Shown here one piece after another: positions 18,260 to 26,606 of a DNA stretch of 64,000 nucleotides (position 1 is its first letter; each line of letters starts with the position of its first letter). The stretch spans positions 496,001-560,000 of the forward strand of contig CAVXSO010000006.1 of the NCBI GenBank assembly GCA_963764465.1, written 5' to 3'. The stretch comes from JAJXXT01 sp963764465 (lineage in GTDB: Bacteria; Pseudomonadota; Alphaproteobacteria; Acetobacterales; Acetobacteraceae). Both the position numbers and the translations under genes were made by a program. Under the pieces are notes generated by a model. It saw only the letters and a list, made by a program, of their open reading frames with translations. It made no database searches and was not told the origin of the DNA.

Positions 18260-19188
18260 GCCCCTTCTCCGTAGGAGGTGCCCGCGGGGGGCGTGTTGAG
18301 CATGTGGATGAACACGTCATCCAGCCGCGGCGGCACCTCGTGCCAGGCCAGGTCCGCGAGTCCCGCTGCCACGATGGCCGCGCGCAGCGAGGCGGCATCG
18401 GGGCCGGTCACGCGCAGCGCGCGGCCGAACACGGTCGCCGTCTCCACCCCCTTCTGGTGGCGCAGCTTCGTCGCCGCGGCCTCTACCTCCCCCACCGCCT
18501 CGATGACGGTGATATCCGCCTGCCGCACCACCTCCTCGGCCGTGCCCTGCACCACCAGATGCCCGTTCGCGAGATAGATAACGCGTGCGCAACGTTCCGC
18601 CTCGTCCATGTAGTGGGTGGAAACCAGGATGGTCATGCCCTCCCCGGCGAACTCGTGGATCAGGTCCCAGAACTCCCGCCGCGCCTTGGCGTCCACGCCC
18701 GCGGTCGGCTCGTCGAGCAGCAGCAGCCGCGGCCGGTGCAGCACCGCGGCGGCCAGCGCCAGGCGCTGCTTCCAGCCGCCGGAAAGCTCGCCCGCGAGCT
18801 GATCCAGCCGGTCGCCCAGCCCCGCCCGCTCGACGGTCGCACGGATCGCCTCCCGGCGGTCGCGCACGTCGTGCAGGCGCGCGACGAACTCCAGGTTCTC
18901 CCCCACGGTAAGGTCGCCATAGAGGCTGAAACGCTGCGTCATGTAGCCAACCAGCCGGCGGATCTCGTCCGCGCCGGTCAGCAGGTCGATCCCCAGGCAC
19001 GTCCCCCGCCCCGCGTCCGGCAGCAGCAGCCCGCAGAGCAGGCGCATCGTCGTCGTCTTGCCGCTGCCATTGCCACCGAGGAACCCGCACACCTCCCCCT
19101 CGGCCACCCGCAGCGACAGGTTCTCGATTACCCGCCGCGCCCCGAACCGCTTCGACAGTCCCTCGACGTCGATCGCGTAGGTGGTCAT
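18256..19188 (-). CDS. ABC exporter ATP-binding protein (half YbhF-like)
   Basis: ATG 19188 gives 310 residues. Walker A is GGNGSGKTTT, the signature LSGGW (LSGGWKQRLALAAAVLH), Walker B LLLLDEPTAGVD and the switch STHYMDEAERC. The YMTQRFSLYGDLTVGENLEF stretch and the DVFIHML end are typical of the ATPases of ABC-2 drug exporters. E. coli YbhF carries two such domains fused; here there is one, so it probably dimerises. It overlaps the HlyD gene at its start and the permease gene at its end, both by ATGA. Confidence 0.92.
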   Translation of the reverse strand: MTTYAIDVEGLSKRFGARRVIENLSLRVAEGEVCGFLGGNGSGKTTTMRLLCGLLLPDAGRGTCLGIDLLTGADEIRRLVGYMTQRFSLYGDLTVGENLEFVARLHDVRDRREAIRATVERAGLGDRLDQLAGELSGGWKQRLALAAAVLHRPRLLLLDEPTAGVDAKARREFWDLIHEFAGEGMTILVSTHYMDEAERCARVIYLANGHLVVQGTAEEVVRQADITVIEAVGEVEAAATKLRHQKGVETATVFGRALRVTGPDAASLRAAIVAAGLADLAWHEVPPRLDDVFIHMLNTPPAGTSYGEGA

Positions 19189-20183
19189 GAACCGCCGTCC
19201 GTCGCCGGCACCGCCCGCACATCGAGCGGCTGTCCCGGATGCAGTCGCAACAGGTCCGCGGGCGGCGGCGTCGCCTCGATCCGGTACACCAGGTTCCCGC
19301 GCGAGCTCTCGCTGTAGATCACCGGCGGCGTGTATTCCGGCTTCGGCGAGATGTAGGAAATGCGTGCCGTGAACCCCTTGCCGCAGCCGTCGCAGGAGAT
19401 CGCCACCTCCTGCCCGTAGCGCAGCGAGGAAAGTTGATCTTCCGGAATGAAAAACAGCACCCGCAGGTTCGCCGCCGGCAGCAGGTCCACCACCGTCGCA
19501 CCCGCCGTCAGCGCCTCCCCCGCGCGCGAAACCACGTCGACGACAACCCCCGCGTCCGGCGCCACCACCCGCCGCAGGGAAAGCTGCCACTCCGCCTGCG
19601 CCAGCGCCGCCTGCGCCGCCGCCACCGCCTCCTGCTGCGCCGCGATCTGGTCCTCGCGCCCGGAGGGCTGGCGCAGCAGCGCGAGATTCGCCGCCGAGGC
19701 CGCCTCCTGCGCGGTCGCCGACGCCAGTTGTTGGCGTTCCGTATCGACCAGCTGCTGCGGCACGGCATGGCTCGGCAGCAGCCGCTCGTCGCGCGCGAGA
19801 TCGACAGCGATGCGCCTGCGCACCGCGGCCTTGTCCGTGAGGTCCGCCGCCGCCGCCGCGATCTGCTCCGCCCGTCCGCCCGGCTGCTGCAGGTTGCGCA
19901 ACGTCGCCTGCGCCGCGTCGAGGTTGGCCCGCGCCTCGCGCACCGCCGCCTCGTCGCCCGTCGCATCCTGCTCGAACACCGGCGCGCCCTTCGCCACCAT
20001 CTGCCCGCGCACCACGTCCACATGCACCAGCTGCCCCGCCAGCGTCGGGCCGAGGAACACGTCGTCGCCCTCGGCATAGCCCTGCCAGCCGGACGGCGCG
20101 CCGCGCCGCAATTCCAGCGCATAGATCACGCCGACCACGGCCAGCACCGCCACCAGCACGAACGCGCCACGCACGCGCTTCAT
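19185..20183 (-). CDS. HlyD-family periplasmic adaptor (YbhG-like)
   Basis: ATG 20183 gives 332 residues. It begins with a short signal/anchor (RVRGAFVLVAVLAVVGVIYAL), then a biotinyl-lipoyl half (GYAEGDDVFLGPTLAGQLVH) and a long coiled coil (about 70-190, rich in Ala/Gln/Glu). The second lipoyl half (VVAPDAGVVVDVVSRAGEAL) and a beta barrel follow. It should link the inner-membrane exporter to an outer-membrane factor. A Cys-x-x-Cys (SCDGCGKGF) in the barrel region is unusual. It is coupled by ATGA overlaps to TetR before it and the ATPase after it. Confidence 0.9.
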   Translation of the reverse strand: MKRVRGAFVLVAVLAVVGVIYALELRRGAPSGWQGYAEGDDVFLGPTLAGQLVHVDVVRGQMVAKGAPVFEQDATGDEAAVREARANLDAAQATLRNLQQPGGRAEQIAAAAADLTDKAAVRRRIAVDLARDERLLPSHAVPQQLVDTERQQLASATAQEAASAANLALLRQPSGREDQIAAQQEAVAAAQAALAQAEWQLSLRRVVAPDAGVVVDVVSRAGEALTAGATVVDLLPAANLRVLFFIPEDQLSSLRYGQEVAISCDGCGKGFTARISYISPKPEYTPPVIYSESSRGNLVYRIEATPPPADLLRLHPGQPLDVRAVPATDGGS

Positions 20184-20833
20184 GGCGCAAGCCCCCTGAG
20201 CAGCGTCTCGGCATGCGCCGCCAGCATCGCGTCCGGGTCGAGCGGCCCCTTCGCGTGCCGCCCGATCGTGTCGCGCCACAGCAGCGAGAGCAGCACCGGC
20301 GCGAACACCACCGGCGCCATCGCCATCGGGTCCACCGCCCGGAACTCCCCGCGCGCCACCCCGCGCGCCAGGATTCCGGCGACCACCCGCATGCCCCGCG
20401 CCACCACCTCCTCGGCATAGAAGCGCGCGATCGCCCGGTTGCGCCCCGCCTCGGCCAGCACCAGGCGCGGAATTGCGGCAACGCCCCCGCGCCCCAGCCC
20501 GCGCGCCTGCTCCAGCAGCCCCTGCAGCACCACCGGCGCCGGGCTCGCCTGGCCCGCCACCCACGCCTCGATCGCCGCGAGCCGGGGCAGCAGCGCCTCG
20601 CGCACCACGGCGAAGAACAGCTCCTCCTTGGTCGGGAAGTAGAGGTAGAGCGTGCCCTTCGCGATCCCGGCGCGCGTCGCCACGTCCTGCATCCGCGTCG
20701 CGGCGAAGCCCTTTTCGCTGAACACGCCCAAAGCTGCCGCGGTGATCGCGCCGGCCCGCGCCTCGCGCCGCGCTCGCGGTCCGCCGGACGTCCCGCGCAC
20801 AACCCGATCCACGACGTTCGAAGCTGGCATCAT
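20180..20833 (-). CDS. TetR-family regulator of the downstream exporter (CecR-like position)
   Basis: A 217-residue repressor. The N-terminal helix-turn-helix (ALGVFSEKGFAATRMQDVATR, AGIAKGTLYLYFPTKEELFF) is a classic TetR DNA-binding domain at residues 30-75. The C-terminal ligand domain is long and hydrophobic. It is the first gene of the operon TetR, HlyD, ATPase, permease, the same order as E. coli cecR-ybhGFSR. A 20-bp palindrome 24 bases upstream of its ATG is the likely operator, so autoregulation of the whole operon is expected. The inducer is unknown. Confidence 0.9.
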   Translation of the reverse strand: MMPASNVVDRVVRGTSGGPRARREARAGAITAAALGVFSEKGFAATRMQDVATRAGIAKGTLYLYFPTKEELFFAVVREALLPRLAAIEAWVAGQASPAPVVLQGLLEQARGLGRGGVAAIPRLVLAEAGRNRAIARFYAEEVVARGMRVVAGILARGVARGEFRAVDPMAMAPVVFAPVLLSLLWRDTIGRHAKGPLDPDAMLAAHAETLLRGLAP

Positions 20834-20856
20834 GGCACCCGTCTCAAGCTCCGAGA

Positions 20857-20876
20857 ATGACTGACCGGTCGGTCAT
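20857..20876. promoter_or_regulatory. Probable TetR operator palindrome
   Basis: ATGACTGACC followed directly by GGTCGGTCAT: a 20-bp inverted repeat with one mismatched pair and no spacer. TGACCGGTCGGTCA-like palindromes are typical targets of TetR regulators. It lies between the TetR gene start (20833, minus strand) and the small gene at 20988 (plus strand), where a bound repressor would block the operon promoter. No other palindrome of this quality lies in the gap. Confidence 0.75.
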
Positions 20877-20987
20877 CGGCAAGCGGCAGCGCGCGCCACC
20901 CTTGACCGCGACACCCTGCGCGCCCGACACCCTCGCCGCCTTGACCGGAATCAAGGCGCGCAATCGAGCGAAAGGCAGGATGGCACC

Positions 20988-21248
20988 GTGGACCAGGACA
21001 TGAAGAAACGCGCCGAGGCGCTCGCCGAGCAACTGCGCGTCCAGGGCAAGGCGGAGCATGCGGGCCGGCTCGCCACCGCCGCCCAGGCGCTCGGGCGCGG
21101 CGCGGAGAGCGCCGTCTTCGCCACCTTGCTCGGGATCGTGGACGTGGTGCTCGACGCCGCGGAAGCCATCGACCCGCGCACCCAGGCCATGGCGGAGGAA
21201 CTGCGCACCATGGTCGAGGCCCATCTGCGCACAAGGCCGAAGGCCTGA
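20988..21248 (+). CDS. Small helical hypothetical protein
   Basis: An 86-residue protein of unknown function starting at GTG 20988, with AGGCAGGA just upstream; an in-frame ATG at 21000 is an alternative. It is almost wholly alpha-helical, with charged N- and C-terminal helices (MKKRAEALAEQLRVQGKAEH and TQAMAEELRTMVEAHLRT) around a hydrophobic centre (SAVFATLLGIVDVVLDAAEA). There is no signal peptide. It is divergent from the exporter operon and shares its upstream region with the TetR operator, so co-regulation is possible. Confidence 0.55.
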   Translation: MDQDMKKRAEALAEQLRVQGKAEHAGRLATAAQALGRGAESAVFATLLGIVDVVLDAAEAIDPRTQAMAEELRTMVEAHLRTRPKA

Positions 21249-21267
21249 GCGCGCAACCGCCCCGGGA

Positions 21268-21954
21268 TCAGCGCGGCGCCGCCCTGCGCCGCGCTCCAGT
21301 GCCCGCTGCTTCCTTGCCCGCCGCCGCGCCGCCGCCGCGATAAGCGCCGAACGCCGCCAGCGCCTCGGCAAGCTCGCGCCTGGACAGCAGCACCGGCCCC
21401 ACCGCCAGGCTCAGCAGGTATTGTTGCGCCAGCGTCTCGAGCTCCACCGCCCGCCACATCGCGTCCGCGAGGTCGGCGCCGAGCGCGATGCAGCCGTGGT
21501 TCGCCAGCAGGCAAGCCGTCCGCCCCGCGAGCGTCGCCACCGCCACCTCGGACAGCGCCGCCGTCCCGAACGTGCGGTAAGGCGCGCAGGGCACGTCACC
21601 GCCGCCGAACGCCGCCACCATGTAGTGCGCCGCGGGGATCGGCCGCCGCGCCATCGCCATCGCCGTCGCGTGCGGCGGATGCGCGTGCACGATCGCCCCG
21701 ATCTCCGGCCGCGCCCGATAGATGTCGCGGTGCATCCGCCACTCGCTGGAAGGCCTGGCCCGCCCGCGCCAGGCCCCGTCCTCGGCGAGCCTCATCTGCG
21801 CGATATCCGCCGCCCGCATCGCCGCGGCCGGCAACGCGGAGGGCGTGATCAGCATCGCCTCGCCACGCCGCGCGCTGACATTCCCCGCCGTCCCCTGCGA
21901 CAGCCCGCGCGCGATCAGCTCCCGATACGCGGCAACGAGGGACGAACGGTCCAT
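21268..21954 (-). CDS. Class II aldolase/adducin family protein
   Basis: A 228-residue zinc enzyme of the L-fuculose-phosphate-aldolase fold. The metal-site residues are in place: Glu71 (SSEWRMH), His90 and His92 (VHAHPPH) and His153 (LLANHGC). GLSQGTAGNVSARRG near the start is the phosphate-binding loop (usually G-N-x-S-x-R), and ITPSALP follows. The C-terminal 25 residues are an extra Arg/Ala/Gly-rich tail. The neighbours give no pathway, so the sugar phosphate (or a decarboxylase role) cannot be named. Confidence 0.87.
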   Translation of the reverse strand: MDRSSLVAAYRELIARGLSQGTAGNVSARRGEAMLITPSALPAAAMRAADIAQMRLAEDGAWRGRARPSSEWRMHRDIYRARPEIGAIVHAHPPHATAMAMARRPIPAAHYMVAAFGGGDVPCAPYRTFGTAALSEVAVATLAGRTACLLANHGCIALGADLADAMWRAVELETLAQQYLLSLAVGPVLLSRRELAEALAAFGAYRGGGAAAGKEAAGTGARRRAAPR

Positions 21955-22059
21955 GCGGGCAAGCCTCGCCGGTTGGAAAATGATCCCGCCGCCGCAACCG
22001 CGCCCGGGACACGCGGAAACTAGGCGCCCGCCCGCCCGGCGTCCATCGCGCCCGCCCGT

Positions 22060-22890
22060 TCACGGCGGCTTCGGCGCCGCCTGCGCCACGTCGTTGCCCG
22101 CCGCCGCGGCCGGCGCCGCGACACGTTGCGCCTCGGCATCGATCTGGCGGGAGAAGATGACCCCCTGCCAGCGCACCGGCAGCCCCGTCGCCGCGAGCGC
22201 CTCGGCGCTCCACGTGTTGCAGGTATGGCTGAGGCTGTAGCCGCTCGCCGCGTCGTAGACGACGCTGCCGGAGAAGTCGCCAGGCCCGGCCTCCACCGGC
22301 TCGCCCGCCGCGTTCTTGCGCAGCGTCGCCCAGATGAAGGCGGAAAGCCGCTCGGCTCCCCCCGGCGGCAGGTTGATCGTGGTGATATGCGCGGCGCCAT
22401 AGGCAGCCGCGGGGCCGCTCTCGATCGCGCTCACCTCCAGCGCGCCCGCGCCGGGGAACGGCCCGCCCAGCCAGTCGCCGAGCCCGTGCTCGGGCTCGGT
22501 CATGTAGCTGCGCTTGCCATAGCCGAAGACGATGTTGCGCGCCTGCGGGAAGCGTTCCACGAACACCCGCAACGGCCCGCCTATTTCCCCGGCGGGCACC
22601 GCGATATCGGTGTGCCAGCCATGGGTGAGCAGGAACACCCTGCCCGCCGAGCCATCCGGCGCGGGCGCGAGGGCGGCGGCGGATGGCGGCGGCACCGCCT
22701 CGCCGGCGCATCCGGCCAGCATGGCCAGCAGCACGGCGAGGGCCACGTCCCGCCCAAGGCGCCAGTCCGCGCGGGCTCGTCCACCGATACGGTTCCGCAG
22801 GTCGCCCTCCACCGCTGCGTCGTGGCCCAACCCGAGCCCGCCCGCCGCAACAGCATCGAATGGATCGGCGGACGCGGCAACCGTGCCCAC
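22060..22890 (-). CDS. DUF2459 (TIGR02117) lipoprotein
   Basis: A 276-residue frame whose core, from GRVFLLTHGWHTDIAVPAGE through FGYGKRSYMTE and SHTCNTWSAEALAATGLPV, matches the DUF2459 conserved-hypothetical family; the family function is unknown. The His/Cys-containing motifs THGWHTD and TCNTW suggest an NlpC/P60-like hydrolase, but that is speculative. A lipoprotein signal (DVALAVLLAMLAGC) lies about 60 residues in. The true start is probably GTG 22812 rather than GTG 22890; neither has a good ribosome site. Confidence 0.75.
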   Translation of the reverse strand: MGTVAASADPFDAVAAGGLGLGHDAAVEGDLRNRIGGRARADWRLGRDVALAVLLAMLAGCAGEAVPPPSAAALAPAPDGSAGRVFLLTHGWHTDIAVPAGEIGGPLRVFVERFPQARNIVFGYGKRSYMTEPEHGLGDWLGGPFPGAGALEVSAIESGPAAAYGAAHITTINLPPGGAERLSAFIWATLRKNAAGEPVEAGPGDFSGSVVYDAASGYSLSHTCNTWSAEALAATGLPVRWQGVIFSRQIDAEAQRVAAPAAAAGNDVAQAAPKPP

Positions 22891-22927
22891 CGCCGGCCAG
22901 CCGCCGCGCGCGGCGCGGCCCCCCGGG

Positions 22928-23914
22928 TCAGCGCGCGACCAGTTCGACCCTCCGGTTCTTCGCCCGGCCGGTCTCGTCGGCGTTGCTCGCGATCGGCGCC
23001 GCCATGCCGGCGCCGAAGGCGATCAGCCGAGCCGCGGCGATGCCATAGTGGCCGGTCAGGTCGGCGACGATACTGGCGGCGCGACGGCGGGAGAGCTCGA
23101 CGTTGTAGGCGAAGTCGCCGCGGTTGTCGGTGTGGCCGGTGACCACCAGCTTCAGGTCAGGCTCGGCGCGCAGCAGCTTGGCGATCTCGTCGAGCGTGCG
23201 GCGCGAGTCCGGCAGCGGAACGTCCTTGTCGAAATCGAAGTGAATGCCATAGAGCGCCACCCGCCCCGTGCCCTGCAGCGCCTTGGCCATGGCGCCGGAA
23301 TCGACGAAGACGACCTTGCCGGTGTCCATCGGCTTGGCTTCGACGACCGTGACGAAGGCGGTGGCCGTGCCGTTCGCCTCGCCGACCAGCAACGCGACAT
23401 CGACGTCGCCCGCAGGCCGCGAGAGCCGCGCGAGCAGGTAGCGCGCATGGCCGGCGTAGCGGAAGTTCTGCTGCGCGCCGTCCACCGCCCATCCCAGCAG
23501 GTAGGCATCGTTTTGCGAGCCGCTGAAGCAGGTCGCATCCTCGCAGGCGAAAACCGGCTGGAAGCCCTTGGCCAGCAGCGCATCCCGCAGGTTGGCCAGG
23601 ATTTCCAGCGAGGACCGGCCCGACGGCTCGTCATAGCGTATCCGGGTCACGCGGCCCTCGGCGCGCATCCAGGAAGCGCCGGTGTCGTTGCCCGCCATGG
23701 CGGCGGTGACCGCGGCGTTGTCGAGCGGCGCCTTCAGCAGCGAGGCCGCGTCGAAGGCCTTGGCGTCGTAGAACACGATCTCCGAGCCGGCATAGCGCCC
23801 GACCAGTGGGTGGTCCTTCGACCCCGCGGCATCCTTGGCGGACGCCACCGCGCCCGGCAGGCTGGCGAGCGCGACGAGCAGCACCGCCACGGCGATCCAG
23901 AACAAACGACGCAT
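22928..23914 (-). CDS. OmpA-family protein with an N-terminal DUF4892-like region
   Basis: Start at ATG 23914, seven bases after GGGGAG, giving 328 residues. A signal peptide (LFWIAVAVLLVALASLPGAVASA) is followed by a domain of about 190 residues that includes FACEDATCFSGSQNDAYLLG. The C-terminal OmpA/MotB peptidoglycan-binding domain begins at IHFDFDKDVPLPDS, with VVTGHTDNRGDFAYNVELSRRRA and the end KNRRVEL. The N-terminal part resembles the DUF4892-plus-OmpA architecture of some Gram-negatives. It is probably periplasmic and wall-binding. Confidence 0.8.
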   Translation of the reverse strand: MRRLFWIAVAVLLVALASLPGAVASAKDAAGSKDHPLVGRYAGSEIVFYDAKAFDAASLLKAPLDNAAVTAAMAGNDTGASWMRAEGRVTRIRYDEPSGRSSLEILANLRDALLAKGFQPVFACEDATCFSGSQNDAYLLGWAVDGAQQNFRYAGHARYLLARLSRPAGDVDVALLVGEANGTATAFVTVVEAKPMDTGKVVFVDSGAMAKALQGTGRVALYGIHFDFDKDVPLPDSRRTLDEIAKLLRAEPDLKLVVTGHTDNRGDFAYNVELSRRRAASIVADLTGHYGIAAARLIAFGAGMAAPIASNADETGRAKNRRVELVAR

Positions 23915-23970
23915 GACACCGCTCCCCTTCGGCATGTTGCGCACCACTGTGCCCCGAGGCTTCGCGCGCG

Positions 23971-24522
23971 TCACGGGCATCGGTTCCCCGATGCCCTGGC
24001 CCGGCGCAGCGGAAAGCTGACGGGGCGGCTGAGATCGCGATCGGAGGACGACCAGACGGTGCCGGACGATGTGGCCCGGTTCAGGGTGCCCGTCGCGGTC
24101 AGCGCATCCTCGAGGTTCCAGGCGAGTTCCAGGCGCGAGAGGGTCAGGCCGGGGGTACGGCGCCCATCCTGCGAAAGGGTCAGCAGCGCGCCGCGGCCCC
24201 TGGCGTCGCGCACGAAGCCGCCGACTTTGCAGGCGACGCGATGGCCGGTGCCATCGCACAGGATCGCCCGGCCATCGATGTCGCGGTCGCCGGGGCCGGA
24301 TTGATCCGAGATCGGAATCGGGTCCGGCAGGCTGCCCCGCCGCAGCGTGAGCACCAGATCGAGCCGGGTGCCGGCATCCGTGGTCGTCTCTCCGGACCAG
24401 CGGTCCAGCAACGGCGGCGAGGCATGGGCCCAGCGATTTCCCCAGACGTCCAGCTCATGGTTCACGATGATGCCGAGGCCGAACAGCAGGATCAGCCCGG
24501 CCGCCGCCCTGATCCAGGTCAT
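23971..24522 (-). CDS. Hypothetical membrane-anchored or secreted protein
   Basis: A 183-residue protein that I do not recognise. It starts with a single hydrophobic segment (WIRAAAGLILLFGLGIIVNH). A beta-rich region with two Cys follows (ILCDGTGHRVACKV), and then a basic end. It lies 56 bases upstream of the OmpA-family gene on the same strand and may be co-transcribed with it. Confidence 0.55.
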   Translation of the reverse strand: MTWIRAAAGLILLFGLGIIVNHELDVWGNRWAHASPPLLDRWSGETTTDAGTRLDLVLTLRRGSLPDPIPISDQSGPGDRDIDGRAILCDGTGHRVACKVGGFVRDARGRGALLTLSQDGRRTPGLTLSRLELAWNLEDALTATGTLNRATSSGTVWSSSDRDLSRPVSFPLRRARASGNRCP

Positions 24523-25063
24523 GCGCCCTGCTCCCAGCCGGTGCGCGCGTCACGGTGCGGGTCCGGAACAGCCTGATGCCTCGACAGACCCGCCCCGCTG
24601 CCGCTGCGGTGGTGTTTCGCCAATGCGCCCGAGGGTGAGGCGGCGACAGCGAAGCCGCCTGGTTTCCCTGGCGCGAACCAAGGGCCGAAGCCGTTGCCAG
24701 AGGCGGACGACCCGCTGGAGCCTATGGGCGCGGCGATGGCTGCCGAGCGTTCCCGATACGATATCGTGCGTGCGCCGGACGGGATCGTGCGTGCGCCGGA
24801 CGGGATCGTGCGCGCGCCGGACGGGAGCGACCGCGGCAACGGCAGTCGACCGCCATATGACGCGGTGCCGATGTTCCGCATCATGACCCCGCAGACGCCC
24901 TACGCCAGATTATCCATGTGACGGCGTCACCCATCGCAGATTGCGCGAACAGTGGCGAGGTTTCAGACCGCCGGCAAGCCCGGCCCCCCCGCCGGGAACA
25001 GGGCCGCCGCTGCATGGCCGAGCATGAGCGACGCCGGCATGTCGGGCGGTTGAAGACTGGCCG
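24523..25063. other. Intergenic stretch with an in-frame 21-nt repeat and no convincing gene
   Basis: No recognisable gene is present. A minus-strand frame (24519-24884, 121 residues) abuts the start of the hypothetical gene at 24522 with a TGA/ATG overlap. A plus-strand frame (24694-24921) also crosses the 21-nt repeat. Both have low-complexity composition and no ribosome site. The region separates the OmpA-type cluster from the GT8 gene. Confidence 0.4.
24763..24825. repeat. 21-nt tandem repeat, 3 copies
   Basis: Three adjacent copies of ATCGTGCGTGCGCCGGACGG plus one G; the third has one change (GCGC for GTGC). The unit is a multiple of three, so every frame across it stays open as a heptapeptide repeat (IVRAPDG on the plus strand, PSGARTI on the minus strand). 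Confidence 0.95.
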
Positions 25064-25978
25064 TCACCCCCAGCCCAGAATGCGCTCCACGGCGTGGCAG
25101 GCGCGGACCGCGACCGGCAGCCGGCGATGCGCGAACCGTCGCAGCACGCTGCGGGCTGTTCGGTCTGCAAACCGCTCCAGCGGCCATGGCGTCCGTTGCC
25201 GATAGGTCAAATAGTCCTGTTTCATCGGATGATCGTTGAGGTAATGCCACGGCTTCGAGCGGCCGCTGAAATGAACGACCTTTATCGAGCGTCGGAGCCC
25301 GTCTGCAATCTTCCTGAAATGGACGAAGCCATCTCTGTCGCTGGCGATATGGCCGGTCTGGAAATTCCATGTCGCGTCGAGTGCCACCCAGTCGTCGAGC
25401 AGCGTGAGGTTCAGCGCGCACTGATCCCACCACTGCAACCTCTCCGGATGGCGCCGGGCGAATTCGAGGGCCCGGGCCCCGATGCCCAGCTCGCGCCAGC
25501 GCCCGAGATCGACGAGCAGAACTCCGGAGTTGAAATACGGCGCGCCGGCAGGGAGGCCCAGCACGGCGTGATGAGTGTATGGGCTCGCATCGGGCACGGC
25601 GGCGACGGTCAGCCCCGACAGGTCCCGGCTCCAGAGTGCCGCCAGGTCGCCCGTGACGATCGTGTCGCAATCGAGATAGATCACCCGATCGACATCGTCC
25701 GGCAGGACACGATCCATGAGCAGCCGCGCATACGCCGATCGCGTGACATGGCCAGCCTTCAGAACCAGGTCGTCCGGGAAATATTGCGCAAACGACACGA
25801 ACGAGACATCGGCGGGGTAGCCGCGCAGCATCTCCCGGATCTGTCCCTCGTCCGCGAGTTCGCCATCGCCAAGAACGAAAATCCGCAGCCGCCGGCCCCG
25901 GTTGTTTTCCACGACCGAGAGCAGCATCGCGGCCATATGTGAAACGAAGCTGGGATCAGCCGCACAGACGACATTCAC
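25064..25978 (-). CDS. Glycosyltransferase family 8 protein
   Basis: A 304-residue retaining glycosyltransferase of the GT8 (LgtC/RfaI/RfaJ-like) type. Evidence is the start MNVVCAADPSFVSHMAAMLL, the metal-binding DCD at residues 103-105 (YLDCDTIVTG), YFNSGVLLVDLGRWRE, WWDQCALNL and the acceptor motif VHFSGRSKPWHY. It would add a hexose from a nucleotide sugar to lipopolysaccharide or another surface glycan. It stands alone, and its base composition is clearly less GC-rich than its neighbours. With the tRNA gene nearby this hints at acquisition, but no mobility gene is present. Confidence 0.9.
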   Translation of the reverse strand: MNVVCAADPSFVSHMAAMLLSVVENNRGRRLRIFVLGDGELADEGQIREMLRGYPADVSFVSFAQYFPDDLVLKAGHVTRSAYARLLMDRVLPDDVDRVIYLDCDTIVTGDLAALWSRDLSGLTVAAVPDASPYTHHAVLGLPAGAPYFNSGVLLVDLGRWRELGIGARALEFARRHPERLQWWDQCALNLTLLDDWVALDATWNFQTGHIASDRDGFVHFRKIADGLRRSIKVVHFSGRSKPWHYLNDHPMKQDYLTYRQRTPWPLERFADRTARSVLRRFAHRRLPVAVRACHAVERILGWG

Positions 25979-26530
25979 CGCGACGTCCCCGCAACAATTT
26001 CACCTGGCCGAACCAATGCTTGCCGGCTGCCCCTCGAAGCATACGAGCCGCTTCCCTTTCCAACGCATATCACAGTGACATGAAGCCCCGGGCCTACCCA
26101 AAATGTCTATTTTGGTACCCGGCGTCGTCTGCGATGCGATCACGCCGAACATCGCGCGGATAGACTGCCCAATGCGGATAGGCTGCCCGAACAGGACGTT
26201 GAGCCGGCGGTGGTGCCCTCCCCTGGGCCCCACACTCCGCCCATCGTTTCCGCGTGCCACGACGAGCTTGCGCAACGCACAGGCCTCCGACGTGCCATAA
26301 GTGCGGCGCGACGGCGGCCAGTCCCCGTAAACCAATGGGCGCTCCCCGGCCGCGCCGCCCGCCCGGGCACCGCTGCGCCGCCTGCCGTCGTGCCAGGGTC
26401 GGTCCGCGCCGCGTCATGCAGGCCCCAGGCCAAGCCACCGCCCGGTGCCCTCCGGCAGCACCAATGACGTATCCCTGCTCCGTGGCGAGCGCCGGCCTGG
26501 CCAGTCTTCCCATGCCCCGTTGAAAAGGCT
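25979..26530. other. Long intergenic region between the GT8 gene and tRNA-Glu
   Basis: 550 bases with no supported gene. Open frames on both strands (for example 26000-26335 and 26094-26513 on the minus strand) have no family resemblance and no ribosome site. The only ordered feature I see is a long stem-loop at 26088-26122. The region probably contains the GT8 promoter and possibly decayed sequence. Confidence 0.4.
26088..26122. other. Strong stem-loop upstream of the GT8 gene
   Basis: CCGGG, TA and CCAAAAT on the left pair with ATTTTGG, TA and CCCGG on the right around a GTCT loop: 14 base pairs, broken by a two-base and a one-base bulge on the left side. It lies 110 bases upstream of the GT8 start. 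There is no T-tract on either side, so it is not a standard terminator; it may be a leader hairpin or a protein-binding site. Confidence 0.55.
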
Positions 26531-26606
26531 TGGCGTCCCCTAGGGGATTCGAACCCCTGTTACCGCCGTGAGAGGGCGGTGTCCTGGGCCTCTAGACGAA
26601 GGGGAC
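26531..26606 (-). tRNA. tRNA-Glu (anticodon CUC)
   Basis: Read on the minus strand, the acceptor arms GTCCCCT and AGGGGAC pair fully. The D arm contains TCTAGAGGCCCAGGA. The anticodon stem CCGCC/GGCGG carries the loop CTCTCAC with anticodon CTC (decoding GAG), and the T arm CAGGGGTTCGAATCCCCT has a canonical TTCGAAT loop. The discriminator base is G and the 3' CCA is encoded. The gene is 76 bases including CCA. Confidence 0.97.

Noticed and set aside
20980..20990. ATG at 20980 as the start of the small helical protein
   Set aside because: It is out of frame with the conserved helical sequence; GTG 20988 is the first in-frame start after the ribosome site.
24519..24884. Minus-strand 121-residue frame abutting the hypothetical gene at 24522
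   Set aside because: Low-complexity Ser/Gly/Ala sequence, no ribosome site, and openness partly caused by the in-frame 21-nt repeat.
26000..26513. Overlapping minus-strand frames between the GT8 gene and tRNA-Glu
   Set aside because: No family resemblance, no ribosome site, and they overlap each other in different frames.
26531..26606. tRNA-Glu as an attachment site of an integrated element
   Set aside because: No integrase and no repeated tRNA 3' end found on either side.
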